From positions 1 to 35,323 of the forward strand of contig JAUNSH010000030.1 in assembly GCA_030539285.1 (NCBI GenBank): a DNA stretch of 35,323 bases, in the 5' to 3' direction. This stretch comes from Eubacteriales bacterium. Its GTDB lineage: Bacteria; Bacillota; Clostridia; Oscillospirales; Oscillospiraceae. Made by a program: the position numbers and the translations under genes. The notes below the pieces were generated by a model. It searched no databases. It was not told where the DNA came from and saw only the letters and a program-made list of their open reading frames with translations. Below, in pieces: positions 23,782 to 32,454 of the stretch. Numbering within the stretch: position 1 is the first letter of the stretch; the number at the start of each line of letters is the position of its first letter.

Positions 23782-23817
23782 AATTTTAAAATGGGGCAAG
23801 GCTCTCGCCTTGCCCCA
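23782..23817 (-). terminator. Attenuator-like hairpin between binding-protein and permease genes
   Basis: A perfect 11-bp stem (TGGGGCAAGGC with its complement, TCTC loop, 23792-23817) is followed on the minus strand by TTTTAAAATT. Partial termination here would give more binding protein than permease, the usual stoichiometry. Confidence 0.8.
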
Positions 23818-23848
23818 CAGGTTGCGTTATGTCAGTTTTTACAAGTCA

Positions 23849-25201
23849 TCAGGGAGTGACGATCTCGGGGTACTTCTCGTTGATGTACTTGTAGTAGTTG
23901 GCCATTGCCTCTTCCTCGGTGACAGCACCGTCGCAGTACTCTCTCCAGAAGCCCTGCAAGCCTTCGGTCAGCAGCTGATCGTAGATGGTCTTGTTCTCGA
24001 ACTTGATGTTCTTAGCCAGCTCAACGAACACAGCCACGTCGTTCTGGCCGCCCAGGAAAGCGTTGCCGTACTCGGGATCCTCAGCGAACTTGGCGTTGAC
24101 AGCCTGGTTGTTGGTGAACTGAGCCTCGTTGGCGATCAGGTTGGAGCAGACTTCCTCATCGTTGATGAAGGTGTCCATGATGTCAGCCAGCATGGTGGGG
24201 TTGTCAGAACCGGTAGCAGCCAGCAGCCAAGTGCCGCCCCAGAAGTGAGCCTGAGGACCCTGGCAGATAGCCCAGTCGCCGGAGCAGCCCTTATCGGGAT
24301 CCTGAGCGTTGCCCATGCAGAAGTTGAAGTACCAGGCGGGTCCGAAGTAGCACATGGTCTTGCCGTCGGCGAACATCTGAGCGGTGCACTCGTCAGACCA
24401 AATATCGCAGGTCAGGGTGTAGCCGTTGTCGGAGAAGTCCTTGGCCTGAGCCTGCCATGCCTTGATGGCGTCGTCCAGAACCAGCTCGCCATTGTCGTTG
24501 ACCAGAGGAGCGGTGCCGTTGTTGGAGAACACGCGGAAGGTCTCAGCCTCGGAGGAGGTCATGTAGTAGCCCTTAGCCTTGGCGTCAGCAGCCACAGCGT
24601 TGAACTTGTCCCAGCTGTCCAGCTTAGCCTGAACTTCGGCGGGATCAGAGGTGCCCAGAACGGCCTCAGCGATGGAACGGCGGTAGATCAGAGCGGAGGG
24701 GCAGCACTGGAAGGAAACGCCCTTGACGGTTCCGTTGGGATCAGAAGCGGCCTGCACAGTGTACTCATAGGTGTTGGAGAAATCGGTGACGCCCAGAGCG
24801 GTGATATCCTGGGTGAACTCGGAGTCGGTGTACTTCAGGATGTAGTCTGCCTCAGCCAGGAACATGTCGATCTTCTCGTCATCGGCGACATTTTCCTGAT
24901 TCAGCAGAGCCTCGTCCAGCTTATCCTGGTAGACGCCGCCGTCAGAGGGGTTGATGATCCAGTTGACGGTGATGCCCTCAGGAACTGTGTAGTACTTCTC
25001 GAAGAAGCCCTTGAACTCCTCGTTCCAAGCGTAGATGTTGAAGACCTTGCCTTCCTCAGCGGGAGCGGCTTCGGTGGCGGCGGGGGCGGCAGCCTCAGTT
25101 GCGGCGGGAGCCTCGGTAGCGGGGGCAGCAGTGGAACCGCCGCAGGCAGCCAGACTCAGGACCATAACCAGAGCCAGCAGCAGAGAGAATGCTTTTTTCA
25201 T
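23849..25201 (-). CDS. Sugar-binding lipoprotein of ABC importer
   Basis: A 450-residue extracellular solute-binding protein. The lipoprotein signal peptide ends at a lipobox with Cys20 (LSLAACGG), followed by a low-complexity Ala/Thr/Glu/Pro linker of about 30 residues (TEAPAATEAAAPAATEAAPA) that spaces it from the membrane. The mature part begins KVFNIYAWNEEFKGFFEKYY, as in the carbohydrate-binding (family 1) group. ATG 25201 has AAGGAGG 8 bases upstream; the longer frame from 25255 reaches into the gap after lacI. Several Trp and Cys residues in the C-terminal lobe (WSDECTAQMF, HFWGGTWLL) may shape a sugar pocket. Ligand inferred from the cargo enzymes: cellobiose-like beta-glucosides. Confidence 0.93.
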   Translation of the reverse strand: MKKAFSLLLALVMVLSLAACGGSTAAPATEAPAATEAAAPAATEAAPAEEGKVFNIYAWNEEFKGFFEKYYTVPEGITVNWIINPSDGGVYQDKLDEALLNQENVADDEKIDMFLAEADYILKYTDSEFTQDITALGVTDFSNTYEYTVQAASDPNGTVKGVSFQCCPSALIYRRSIAEAVLGTSDPAEVQAKLDSWDKFNAVAADAKAKGYYMTSSEAETFRVFSNNGTAPLVNDNGELVLDDAIKAWQAQAKDFSDNGYTLTCDIWSDECTAQMFADGKTMCYFGPAWYFNFCMGNAQDPDKGCSGDWAICQGPQAHFWGGTWLLAATGSDNPTMLADIMDTFINDEEVCSNLIANEAQFTNNQAVNAKFAEDPEYGNAFLGGQNDVAVFVELAKNIKFENKTIYDQLLTEGLQGFWREYCDGAVTEEEAMANYYKYINEKYPEIVTP

Positions 25202-25266
25202 TTTAGTTTCCTCCTTAATGTTTGTTACGGGATGATTCCCGAAAACATACGACATTGTGGGTTTCT

Positions 25267-26268
25267 TTATATCTGCCTGACGGAAGCCCCCTCCAGCAGC
25301 GCGCCGGGAATGAGGATCCTGTCGGTCAGGGTGGTTTTGGGACGCTCGATCAGGCGGATCAGCTGGGACGCGGCGGTGGCACCCAGAGCCTTGGTATCCT
25401 GGGAATAGGTGGTCAGATGCAGCACCTTAGCCAGATGGATCCCGTCATAACCGACGACGGAAATATCTTCCGGGATCCGCAGTCCCGCTTCATTCAGGAC
25501 GTTCGCACCGCCGATATAAGAATAATCGTCCGGGAAGAGAATGCAGCTGGGACGCTCCGGTAAGGCCAGCAGCTCCCGGGTGACCTGGGCGCAGCGGTCA
25601 GGGTCGTGATAGACACATTCCCGTATATATTCCGGCGGGATCTCCAAGCCGAGGTCTTCGCAGGCCCGGTAGAAGCCGGTCAGACGGTTTTCGGTAACAG
25701 CGGTTCGCTCGCCGTGCAAAAACGCGATCTTGCGGTGACCTTTCTCATATACATAGTGCACCAGGGCCTCTACCCCGGTAACATTGTCGGACACCACTGC
25801 CAGACGATTGTTGAACACATGGTCAATGGTGACCAGGGGAATGCCGCTGTCCACCAGCTCCCGGACACGGGGATCGTTAAAGTCCACACAGGCGATCACC
25901 ACGCCGTCCACGCCCCGGTAGAGGCAGTGCTGCAAATACGTCGTGGGACGACCGCCCACATTGTGGTTGATAAAGGTAATGTCATAGCCGTGGCTTTCCG
26001 CTTCCACCTTGAAGCTTTCCAGCACCGCGGAAAAATACTCATGGGTCAGGCCGCTTCGCCGCTCGTCTACAAACAGAACACCCAAATGATAAGTGCGGTT
26101 GGTTTTCAGCGCCCGGGCCGCGGAATTGGTCAAGTAGCCCAACTCGTCCGCCACGGCACAGATCCTGCTCCGGGTCTCCTCCGCGATATCCGGCTGACCG
26201 TTCAGCGCCTTGCTGACTGTGGCGACGGAAACGCCGCAGCGTCTGGCGATATCCTTCATCGAAACCAT
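25267..26268 (-). CDS. LacI-family transcriptional regulator
   Basis: A 333-residue LacI/GalR regulator. The N-terminal HTH and hinge are clear (MKDIARRCGVSVATVSKALNG, then NSAARALKTNRT), followed by a periplasmic-binding-protein-like effector domain (LGVLFVDERRSGL, VDGVVIACVDFNDPRV, ISVVGYDGIHLAK). ATG 26268 is chosen because AAGGG lies 9 bases upstream; ATG 26277 abuts the ribosome site. It sits between the leftward ABC genes and the rightward GH94/GH1 operon and is the obvious local controller, binding CG-centred operators near both promoters. Effector likely cellobiose or glucose-1-phosphate, inferred only. Confidence 0.93.
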   Translation of the reverse strand: MVSMKDIARRCGVSVATVSKALNGQPDIAEETRSRICAVADELGYLTNSAARALKTNRTYHLGVLFVDERRSGLTHEYFSAVLESFKVEAESHGYDITFINHNVGGRPTTYLQHCLYRGVDGVVIACVDFNDPRVRELVDSGIPLVTIDHVFNNRLAVVSDNVTGVEALVHYVYEKGHRKIAFLHGERTAVTENRLTGFYRACEDLGLEIPPEYIRECVYHDPDRCAQVTRELLALPERPSCILFPDDYSYIGGANVLNEAGLRIPEDISVVGYDGIHLAKVLHLTTYSQDTKALGATAASQLIRLIERPKTTLTDRILIPGALLEGASVRQI

Positions 26269-26301
26269 GGGACGCATCCCTTCTTTTTGCCTGGCTCATT
26301 T

Positions 26302-26351
26302 CTTAATCGTTTTCGTAGCTTCACTATACTCCATGTTGCATGAAAAAGCAA
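26302..26351 (-). promoter_or_regulatory. Promoter of the lacI-ABC operon with LacI-type site
   Basis: On the minus strand TTGCTT (26346-26351) and TATAGT (26323-26328) are 17 bp apart. Just downstream, CGAAAACGATTAAG (26302-26315) resembles a LacI/CcpA-family operator half, suggesting autoregulation. Confidence 0.72.
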
Positions 26352-26506
26352 GTGATATTTTTCTCAAAGGAGGCAATCTGACCAATATTTGGTGAACCTG
26401 TACATTGTCTCTCCGAAAAACTGTGAATGTTGCACACGAAATTTTCCGAAAATAGGCCGGACACATCATTTGTATTACTATTTTTTTATGAAAAGCAAAA
26501 AAGGGC

Positions 26507-26568
26507 TTGCATTTCTTTGAAATATCCGCTATTCTAAGGATATTAGCAATCTTAAACGTTATCGATAT
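26507..26568 (+). promoter_or_regulatory. Promoter and operator of the cellobiose phosphorylase operon
   Basis: TTGCAT (26507-26512) and TATTCT (26530-26535) are 17 bp apart. Downstream of the start site, TTAAACGTTATCGATA (26552-26567) has the central CG and flanks of a LacI-family operator and contains the palindrome TATCGATA. The gap 26352-26506 is AT-rich and shows no gene. Confidence 0.72.
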
Positions 26569-26598
26569 TGTTACATTTTTAACATCAGGAGGAAGCAT

Positions 26599-29016
26599 AT
26601 GCAGTTTGGTTACTTCGATGACCCCCGGCGGGAATATGTGATCACCACCCCTGCCACCCCTCTGCCCTGGATCAACTACTTAGGCAGCGAAGATTTCCTC
26701 GGCATGATCTCCAACACCGGCGGAGGCTACTGCTTCTACCGGGACGCAAAATTGCAGCGGCTTCTGCGCTACCGCTACAATGCTGTCCCCGGCGACAACG
26801 GCGGCAGATTTTACTACATTAAGGAGGCGGGCAAGCCAGCCTGGAATCCCGGCTTCCTGCCCACCAGGACGGAGCTTGACCATTACGAGTGCCGTCATGG
26901 CATGGGCTACACCACCTTCGACAGCGCGAAAGACGGCCTGAACGCCAAGATGACCTTCTTTGTGCCCGTGGGCGAAAACTGCGAGCTGCACGATCTGGTA
27001 CTGACCAACGAAAGTAAGGAAACCAAGACCGTCCACGTCTGGGGTGTCATGGAATGGTGCCTGTGGAACGCGGTGGATGACAGCACCAACTATCAGCGCA
27101 ACCTGAACATCGCCGAGTCCGAAGTGGAGGACGGCGTGATCTACCACAAGACCGAGTACCGGGAGCGCCGGGATCACTACGCCTACTACGGCGTGAACCA
27201 GAAGGCCGCAGGCTGGGACACCGACCGAAACACCTTCCTGGGCCACATGGGCGACTGGTCTGATCCCCAGCTGGTGCGGGAGGAGCGCAGCGCTTTCTCC
27301 AAGATCGTGGGCTGGTATCCCATCGGCTGTCAGCGTATGGAAGTGACTCTGGCTCCAGGCGAGAGCTGGCGGGCCACCTTCGTGCTGGGCTACGGCAAGA
27401 ATCCCAGAGATCAGAAGTTCATCGCCCCCGGCGTCATCCGCAAGGACACCGCAAAGGCTGTCATGGCAAAATTCGCCACCCCCGAAGCTGTGGACACAGC
27501 CCTTGTTGAACTGGCCGCCTACTGGGATAAGCTGCTGGGCAACTACCAGCTCTCCTCCGGCAATGAAAAGCTGAACCGCATGGTGAACATCTGGCACCAG
27601 TACCAGTGCATGGTCACTTTCAACATGAGCCGCTCCGCTTCTTATTATGAGACCGGCACCGGCCGGGGCATGGGCTTCCGGGATTCCTGCCAGGATCTGT
27701 ACGGCTTCATGCACATCATCCCCGACCGGGCACGGGAGCGCATCATCGACATCGCTTCCATCCAGTTCGCCGACGGCTCCACCTACCACCAGTACCAGCC
27801 CCTGACCAAGCGTGGCAACAACGACATCGGCGGCGGCTTCAACGACGACCCCCTGTGGCTGGTGGGTGCGGTGTGCGCCTATATCAAGGAGACCGGCGAC
27901 TTCTCCATCCTCGATCATCCCACTCCCTTTGATAATGTCCCCGGCACCGAGGTGCCCCTGCTGGAGCATGTCCGCCGCAGCGTAAACTTCACCCTCAATA
28001 ACCTCGGCCCCCACAAGCTGCCCCTGATCGGACGGGCGGACTGGAACGACTGCCTGAACCTGAACTGCTTCTCCGAGGAGCCGGGGGAGAGCTTCCAGAC
28101 CTTCGGCCCCAGCGAAGGCCCCGTGGCGGAGTCCGTGTTCATCGCGGGTATGTTCGTCAAATACGGCGGCGAGTATGCGGCTCTGTGTGACCAGCTGGGC
28201 CTTAAAGAGGAAGCTGAAACCATCCGCAAGGCCGTTGTCGACATGGAAGCCGCCGTTCTCAAGGACGGCTGGGACGGCCAGTGGTTCCTCCGGGCCTATG
28301 ATGCAAACGGCAATAAGGTGGGCAGCCACGAGTGCAAAGAAGGTCAGATTTTCATTGAGCCTCAGGGCTTCTGCACATTGGCTGGTATCGGCAAGGATAG
28401 CGGCGAGGGCCTGAAAGCCATGGAATCCACCCGCGCTCGCTTACTGGGCGAATATGGCGTGGAGCTTCTGGATCCCTGCTACACGGAGTACCACGTGGAG
28501 CTGGGCGAAATCTCCTCCTATCCTCCCGGATTTAAGGAAAACGGCGCGGTGTTCTGCCACAACAACCCCTGGATCGTCTGCGCCGAGGCCACCCTGGGCC
28601 GGGGCAACGAGGCCTTCGACATCTACCGCCGCATCTGCCCCGCCTATCTGGAAGAAAAGAGCGAGATCCACGAGACCGAGCCTTATTGCTACTCCCAGAT
28701 GGTGACGGGCCGGGCTTCCGGCAACCCGGGCCACGCCAAGAACAGCTGGCTCACCGGCACCGCCAGCTGGACGTTCCTGTCCATCTCTCAGGCGATCCTG
28801 GGCATCTACCCGGACTACAACGGTCTGCGCATCCAGCCCTGCATTCCTGACGACTGGGACGAGTACACCGTCACCCGGAAGTTCCGGGGCTGTGAATACA
28901 CCATCCATGTCCATCGTGGTGAGAAAAAGGGCATTACCGTCAACGGCACGCCCATTTCCGGTGAAGTCGTCCCCCTGATGGCAGGACCCACCGCGCAGGT
29001 TGAGGTGGTACTGTGA
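26599..29016 (+). CDS. GH94 cellobiose phosphorylase
   Basis: An 805-residue cytoplasmic glycoside phosphorylase of family GH94. It splits cellobiose with phosphate into glucose-1-phosphate and glucose, saving one ATP. The N-terminal beta-sandwich begins MQFGYFDDPRREYVI. The (alpha/alpha)6 barrel contains the family motifs YQPLTKRGNNDIGGGFNDD and GRADWNDCLNLN, with Asp484 as the likely general acid. The C-terminal part has HNNPWIVCAEATLGRGNEAF and GTASWTFLS. Length is normal for cellobiose phosphorylases rather than the far longer cyclic-glucan enzymes. AGGAGG lies 6 bases upstream. Its stop codon overlaps the GTG start of the GH1 gene, so both are cotranslated. Confidence 0.93.
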   Translation: MQFGYFDDPRREYVITTPATPLPWINYLGSEDFLGMISNTGGGYCFYRDAKLQRLLRYRYNAVPGDNGGRFYYIKEAGKPAWNPGFLPTRTELDHYECRHGMGYTTFDSAKDGLNAKMTFFVPVGENCELHDLVLTNESKETKTVHVWGVMEWCLWNAVDDSTNYQRNLNIAESEVEDGVIYHKTEYRERRDHYAYYGVNQKAAGWDTDRNTFLGHMGDWSDPQLVREERSAFSKIVGWYPIGCQRMEVTLAPGESWRATFVLGYGKNPRDQKFIAPGVIRKDTAKAVMAKFATPEAVDTALVELAAYWDKLLGNYQLSSGNEKLNRMVNIWHQYQCMVTFNMSRSASYYETGTGRGMGFRDSCQDLYGFMHIIPDRARERIIDIASIQFADGSTYHQYQPLTKRGNNDIGGGFNDDPLWLVGAVCAYIKETGDFSILDHPTPFDNVPGTEVPLLEHVRRSVNFTLNNLGPHKLPLIGRADWNDCLNLNCFSEEPGESFQTFGPSEGPVAESVFIAGMFVKYGGEYAALCDQLGLKEEAETIRKAVVDMEAAVLKDGWDGQWFLRAYDANGNKVGSHECKEGQIFIEPQGFCTLAGIGKDSGEGLKAMESTRARLLGEYGVELLDPCYTEYHVELGEISSYPPGFKENGAVFCHNNPWIVCAEATLGRGNEAFDIYRRICPAYLEEKSEIHETEPYCYSQMVTGRASGNPGHAKNSWLTGTASWTFLSISQAILGIYPDYNGLRIQPCIPDDWDEYTVTRKFRGCEYTIHVHRGEKKGITVNGTPISGEVVPLMAGPTAQVEVVL

Positions 29017-30368
29017 TCTTTCCGGAGAGTTTTGTATGGGGCGCGGCATCCAGCGCCTACCAGATCGAGGGCTATTCCACCGCGGACGGCGGCGGCATCT
29101 CCATTTGGGACACCTTCAGCCACACCCCCGGCAAGATCGCCTGGGATGACACCGGGGACATTGCCTGCGACGCTTACCACCGGTATGCCGAGGATATCGC
29201 CCTCCTGCGTCAGTCCGGGGCAACAGCCTATCGGTTTTCCGCCAGCTGGGCCAGGATCGACCCCAATGCCGATGGGAATTGGAACGAAGCGGGTCTTGCC
29301 TACTATGACCGGGTCGTAGACACGTGTCTGGAAAACGGCATCACTCCCTACATGACCCTGTACCACTGGGAACTGCCCCAGGCAGCTCAGAACCGGGGCG
29401 GGTGGCAGACCCGGCAGACCGCCGAGGCCTTCGCCCGGTACGCGGGGATGATGTCTGACCACTTCCGGGGCCGGGTGAAGCACTATTTTACCCTGAATGA
29501 GCCCCAGTGCACCGTCTCGCTGGGACACCAAAGCGGTGTCCATGCCCCGGGAAAACAGCTGGATCTGGCCGGACAGTTCGGTGTCCTCGTGAATCAGCTG
29601 CTGGCCCACGGCCTGGCCCAGCGCGCCATTCGGGCGGCTGACCCGGAAGCTGTGGTGGGAATTGCCTCCACGGGACGGCTGTGTTATCCGGAGCGGTACA
29701 CGCCGGAGGATATCCGGGCCGCCCGGGAGGCTACCTTCGCAGTCTCCGACGATGATTGGGCCTTTACCCACCACTGGCTGCTGGACCCCATCTGTCTGGG
29801 CAGGTTCCCGGATTGCGGGGGTACTGCTTTGGAAGAGCTTGTGCGGCAGGTCACCCCGGAGGAAATGGACATCATCCACACCGTCCCCGATGTGCTGGGC
29901 TATAACATCTACAACGGAAACGCTGTCCGGGCCGACGGAACAGGCTATGCCTATGCGTCCCGATACCCCGGTTTCCCCCGCACCGCGATGAAATGGCCGG
30001 TGACCCCGGAAGTGATGAACTGGGGTGTGGGCTTTTTGCAGGAGCGCTACGGTCTGCCCTGCTACATCACAGAAAACGGCCTGAGCTGCAATGACCGGGT
30101 CTATCTGGACGGGCAGGTCCACGATGCCGACCGGATCGACTTCCTGGCGCGGTATCTTACCTGTCTTGGGCAGGCTGTGGAACGGGGCATGGACGTCCGG
30201 GGATATTTCCACTGGTCGCTGACCGACAATTTCGAGTGGAGCAACGGCTATGGCGAACGCTTTGGGCTCATCTACATTGATTATCCCACCGGCCGGCGTA
30301 TCCCCAAGGACTCCTTCCGTTGGTACGGCCAGGTCGCCCGCACCGGAAGCGTTCCCCAATCGCTGTAA
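29013..30368 (+). CDS. GH1 beta-glucosidase
   Basis: A 451-residue cytoplasmic family-1 glycoside hydrolase that cleaves beta-glucosides such as cellobiose. The N-terminal FVWGAASSAYQIEG signature is present. The acid/base is Glu163 in TLNEP and the nucleophile is Glu354 in YITENG; the C-terminal WSLTDNFEWSNGY matches the glucose-binding loop. It lacks any signal peptide. Phospho-beta-glucosidases of the same family are possible, but the neighbouring ABC importer and phosphorylase argue for unphosphorylated substrate. The GTG start overlaps the GH94 stop (GTGA) with GAGGTG 5 bases upstream. A very strong terminator follows. Confidence 0.94.
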   Translation: MIFPESFVWGAASSAYQIEGYSTADGGGISIWDTFSHTPGKIAWDDTGDIACDAYHRYAEDIALLRQSGATAYRFSASWARIDPNADGNWNEAGLAYYDRVVDTCLENGITPYMTLYHWELPQAAQNRGGWQTRQTAEAFARYAGMMSDHFRGRVKHYFTLNEPQCTVSLGHQSGVHAPGKQLDLAGQFGVLVNQLLAHGLAQRAIRAADPEAVVGIASTGRLCYPERYTPEDIRAAREATFAVSDDDWAFTHHWLLDPICLGRFPDCGGTALEELVRQVTPEEMDIIHTVPDVLGYNIYNGNAVRADGTGYAYASRYPGFPRTAMKWPVTPEVMNWGVGFLQERYGLPCYITENGLSCNDRVYLDGQVHDADRIDFLARYLTCLGQAVERGMDVRGYFHWSLTDNFEWSNGYGERFGLIYIDYPTGRRIPKDSFRWYGQVARTGSVPQSL

Positions 30369-30445
30369 ATAGGTACGGCGGAACTCAGCCAATTCGTACG
30401 GAACTTGGTTACTGCGCTTTCCACTTTTCAGCATACCATCATTTT

Positions 30446-30491
30446 GTCACTCAAATGCAGATCGTGCAGGTCTGTATTTGAGTGACTTTTT
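30446..30491 (+). terminator. Terminator of the GH94-GH1 operon
   Basis: A 16-bp stem with one G-T wobble (GTCACTCAAATGCAGA with its complement) and a 9-base loop is followed by TTTTT. It separates the cargo from the recombinase genes. Confidence 0.9.
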
Positions 30492-30578
30492 GTTTCTGCC
30501 AGTCCTGAAGGATATGCTGCTGACCGGATTTTTGCAATCACTCGGCGGCAGCGGGCGCAGGAAACGGTGCGCCTCGGC

Positions 30579-30604
30579 ATGATGAGAAAAGGAACGCATA
30601 CGGT
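30579..30604 (+). promoter_or_regulatory. Possible SigE-type (mother-cell) promoter of the recombinase unit
   Basis: CATACGGT (30597-30604) fits the SigE -10 pattern CATACAnT at seven of its positions, with ATG in place of the -35 ATA 16 bases ahead of ATACGGT. It lies just before the 54-residue gene. Weak evidence; the rest of the gap 30492-30622 shows no recognisable gene. Confidence 0.3.
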
Positions 30605-30622
30605 ATTACGAGGTGAGCGCGG

Positions 30623-30787
30623 ATGAACGAGGTGCAGCAGGAGATTTTGTGCGTCCTATTGCAGACGCTTTTGGATAAGGAACTGATCACGCAGGACATT
30701 CACGACAAATCCCGGAATAAGATCCTCGGCACATTGGACTTGCCGGACTTTTTCTGCGATACTGAGGGCAGAAGGGAGGATTTTTAA
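30623..30787 (+). CDS. Small protein coupled to recombinase (candidate excision factor)
   Basis: A 54-residue acidic protein starting MNEVQQEILCVLLQTLLDKE, a single predicted amphipathic helix followed by a short second helix and a charged tail (DTEGRREDF). AGGTGA lies 6 bases upstream. Its stop overlaps the recombinase start (TAATG), so the two are translated together. I do not recognise the family. A small protein tied to the recombinase of a skin element invites the idea of a recombination directionality factor, as a small protein is known to be needed for skin excision in C. difficile. That role is inference from context only. Confidence 0.7.
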   Translation: MNEVQQEILCVLLQTLLDKELITQDIHDKSRNKILGTLDLPDFFCDTEGRREDF

Positions 30788-32454
30788 TGGATGTACGAAA
30801 GATTCGGGAGGAACTGCGCATGGGAAGGTCGATTTATGACCTTCCCCTCCGGGTGACATTTTATGCCCGGGTGTCCACAGACCAGGACGAGCAGATCAAC
30901 AGTCTGGAAAATCAGGTGCAGTATTACACGGAGCTGATCCAGAGTAAGTCCAACTGGCGTTTTGTGCCGGGGTACATTGACGAGGGCATCTCCGGCGGCA
31001 CCACCAAAAAGCGAGACGATTTCAATCGCATGATCCGGGATGCCAAAGCCGGGATGTTTGACTTCATCATCACCAAAGAGATCTCCCGGTTTTCCCGCTC
31101 TACCCTGGACAGCATCCAATACACCCAGGAGCTGTTGGAAAACAATGTGGGGGTGCTGTTCCAGAACGACAACATTAACACCCTGGATACGGACAGCGAA
31201 TTCCGGCTGGTCATCATGGCGGGCGTTGCCCAGGATGAGATCCGCAAGCTCTCCGAGCGGCTGAAATTCGGCTTCCGGCAGGCCATCAAAAACGGTCATG
31301 TGCTGGGAAACGACAAGCTCTACGGCTACGACAAAAAGGACTGCATTCTGACCATCAATGAAGGGGAAGCGGAGATTATCCGCATTATCTTCGACCTCTA
31401 TGCCAACCGGAAGCTGGGCACCCGGAGTATCTCCAAAAAGCTCACGGAAATGGGCTACACCAGCCGGGAGGGGAATGCTTTCAATACCCTGACCATTCGA
31501 CATATTTTGGAGAATCCCAAGTATAAGGGCTGGTATTGCGGCAATAAGACCTCCAGTCTTGACTACCGCACCAAAAAGAAAGCCTTTCTGGATGAAAGCG
31601 AGTGGGTCATGTATCCCGACCCGTCCATTCCCGCCATCGTCCCGGAAGAATTATGGGATCGTGCAAATGCCCTGTATAAGAAAAGGAGAGAAGAAACCAT
31701 GAGTCACAGCAGCGGCGTCAGCTTCCAAAACCGGTATCCCTACAGCGCAAAAATCATCTGCGAGGAGCACAACACAACCTTCCACCGGCAGGTGCTGGAA
31801 AACAAAAAAGGGAAGCAGGAGGTCTGGCAGTGCAAGGTCTACCGCACCCACGGCCGGGCGGCCTGCTCCGCGCCCCAGATCCGCAGCAGCGAGCTGGACT
31901 TGATCCTCAGCCAGATTTTTACGGAGCTGATGAAGGATAAGAACGCAATCATCGATTCTCTGGTGACGGTGCTGCGGAGTGTTCCCAAAGAGGTGGACTA
32001 TGGGAAACTCCGCAGCCGGGTGCAGGAGCAGATCGACGAGGTGGCATGCAAGAAGGACCGCCTGCTGGATTTGAGTATTGCCGGTGCCTTGACGGTGGAG
32101 GAATTCAAGCAGCGAAATGATGCCTTCAATGTCCAAATCTGCCAGCTGGAAACCCAGCTGGCGGCCATCCGGCAGGAAGAAGAAAAGTGTGCGGACAGCA
32201 ATCTGAATATTGCGGAAATCCGCCGGGTTCTGGACAAGGAACTGCGCTTTGAAGGGGGCATCAACACCGCTCTGGTTGCCTCCATTCTGGATAAAATTGT
32301 TGTAAAAAAGGAGAGTACAAAGGAGAAAATCCATTTGGATGTTTATCTAAAATTGGGACAGCAGTATGAGGCGGTATATGCTATGAAAAAAGGCTCTGCA
32401 AGCATCATTCGTCTAAGAAATACTACGCCCAGACCGCCGATCAGGAGGATCTGA
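30787..32454 (+). CDS. Large serine recombinase of the sigK-intervening element
   Basis: A 555-residue large serine recombinase of the SpoIVCA/TnpX type. The resolvase catalytic domain has Ser30 (YARVSTDQ) and the helix region EISRFSRSTLDSIQYTQ. A recombinase domain follows (about 170-270; IRHILENPKYKGWY), then a zinc-ribbon-like region (ICEEHNTTFHRQVL, CKVYRTHGRAACSAPQ) and a coiled coil (about 390-470). Its last codons run through the TAAGA core into sigK sequence, so the final 13 residues are encoded by the target. After excision the frame would continue on the circle with a different C-terminus. It most likely catalyses excision to rebuild sigK during sporulation. Confidence 0.93.
   Translation: MDVRKIREELRMGRSIYDLPLRVTFYARVSTDQDEQINSLENQVQYYTELIQSKSNWRFVPGYIDEGISGGTTKKRDDFNRMIRDAKAGMFDFIITKEISRFSRSTLDSIQYTQELLENNVGVLFQNDNINTLDTDSEFRLVIMAGVAQDEIRKLSERLKFGFRQAIKNGHVLGNDKLYGYDKKDCILTINEGEAEIIRIIFDLYANRKLGTRSISKKLTEMGYTSREGNAFNTLTIRHILENPKYKGWYCGNKTSSLDYRTKKKAFLDESEWVMYPDPSIPAIVPEELWDRANALYKKRREETMSHSSGVSFQNRYPYSAKIICEEHNTTFHRQVLENKKGKQEVWQCKVYRTHGRAACSAPQIRSSELDLILSQIFTELMKDKNAIIDSLVTVLRSVPKEVDYGKLRSRVQEQIDEVACKKDRLLDLSIAGALTVEEFKQRNDAFNVQICQLETQLAAIRQEEEKCADSNLNIAEIRRVLDKELRFEGGINTALVASILDKIVVKKESTKEKIHLDVYLKLGQQYEAVYAMKKGSASIIRLRNTTPRPPIRRI
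32414..32418. other. Right attachment core (attR) of the sigK-intervening element
   Basis: Second copy of the TAAGA core, inside the last codons of the recombinase frame and directly before the sigK continuation. Confidence 0.75.

Larger units (their letters stand above)
21714..32418. mobile_element. sigK-intervening (skin-like) element with cellobiose cargo
   Basis: The segment between the two TAAGA cores is 10,700 bp and interrupts sigK after codon 64. It holds a large serine recombinase next to its right end, a small coupled protein, and a carbohydrate locus: two ABC permeases, solute-binding protein, LacI regulator, GH94 phosphorylase and GH1 glucosidase. There are no phage structural genes. 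Skin elements in Bacillus subtilis and Clostridioides difficile are known to be excised from sigK in the mother cell during sporulation; the same is inferred here from the exact frame restoration. The spore chromosome would keep the element, so the cargo is not lost from the line. Confidence 0.88.

Noticed and set aside
21843-23783. A 646-codon plus-strand open frame rich in Gly, Gln, Asp and His.
   Set aside because: It is antisense to the two ABC permeases, which have clear families and ribosome sites.
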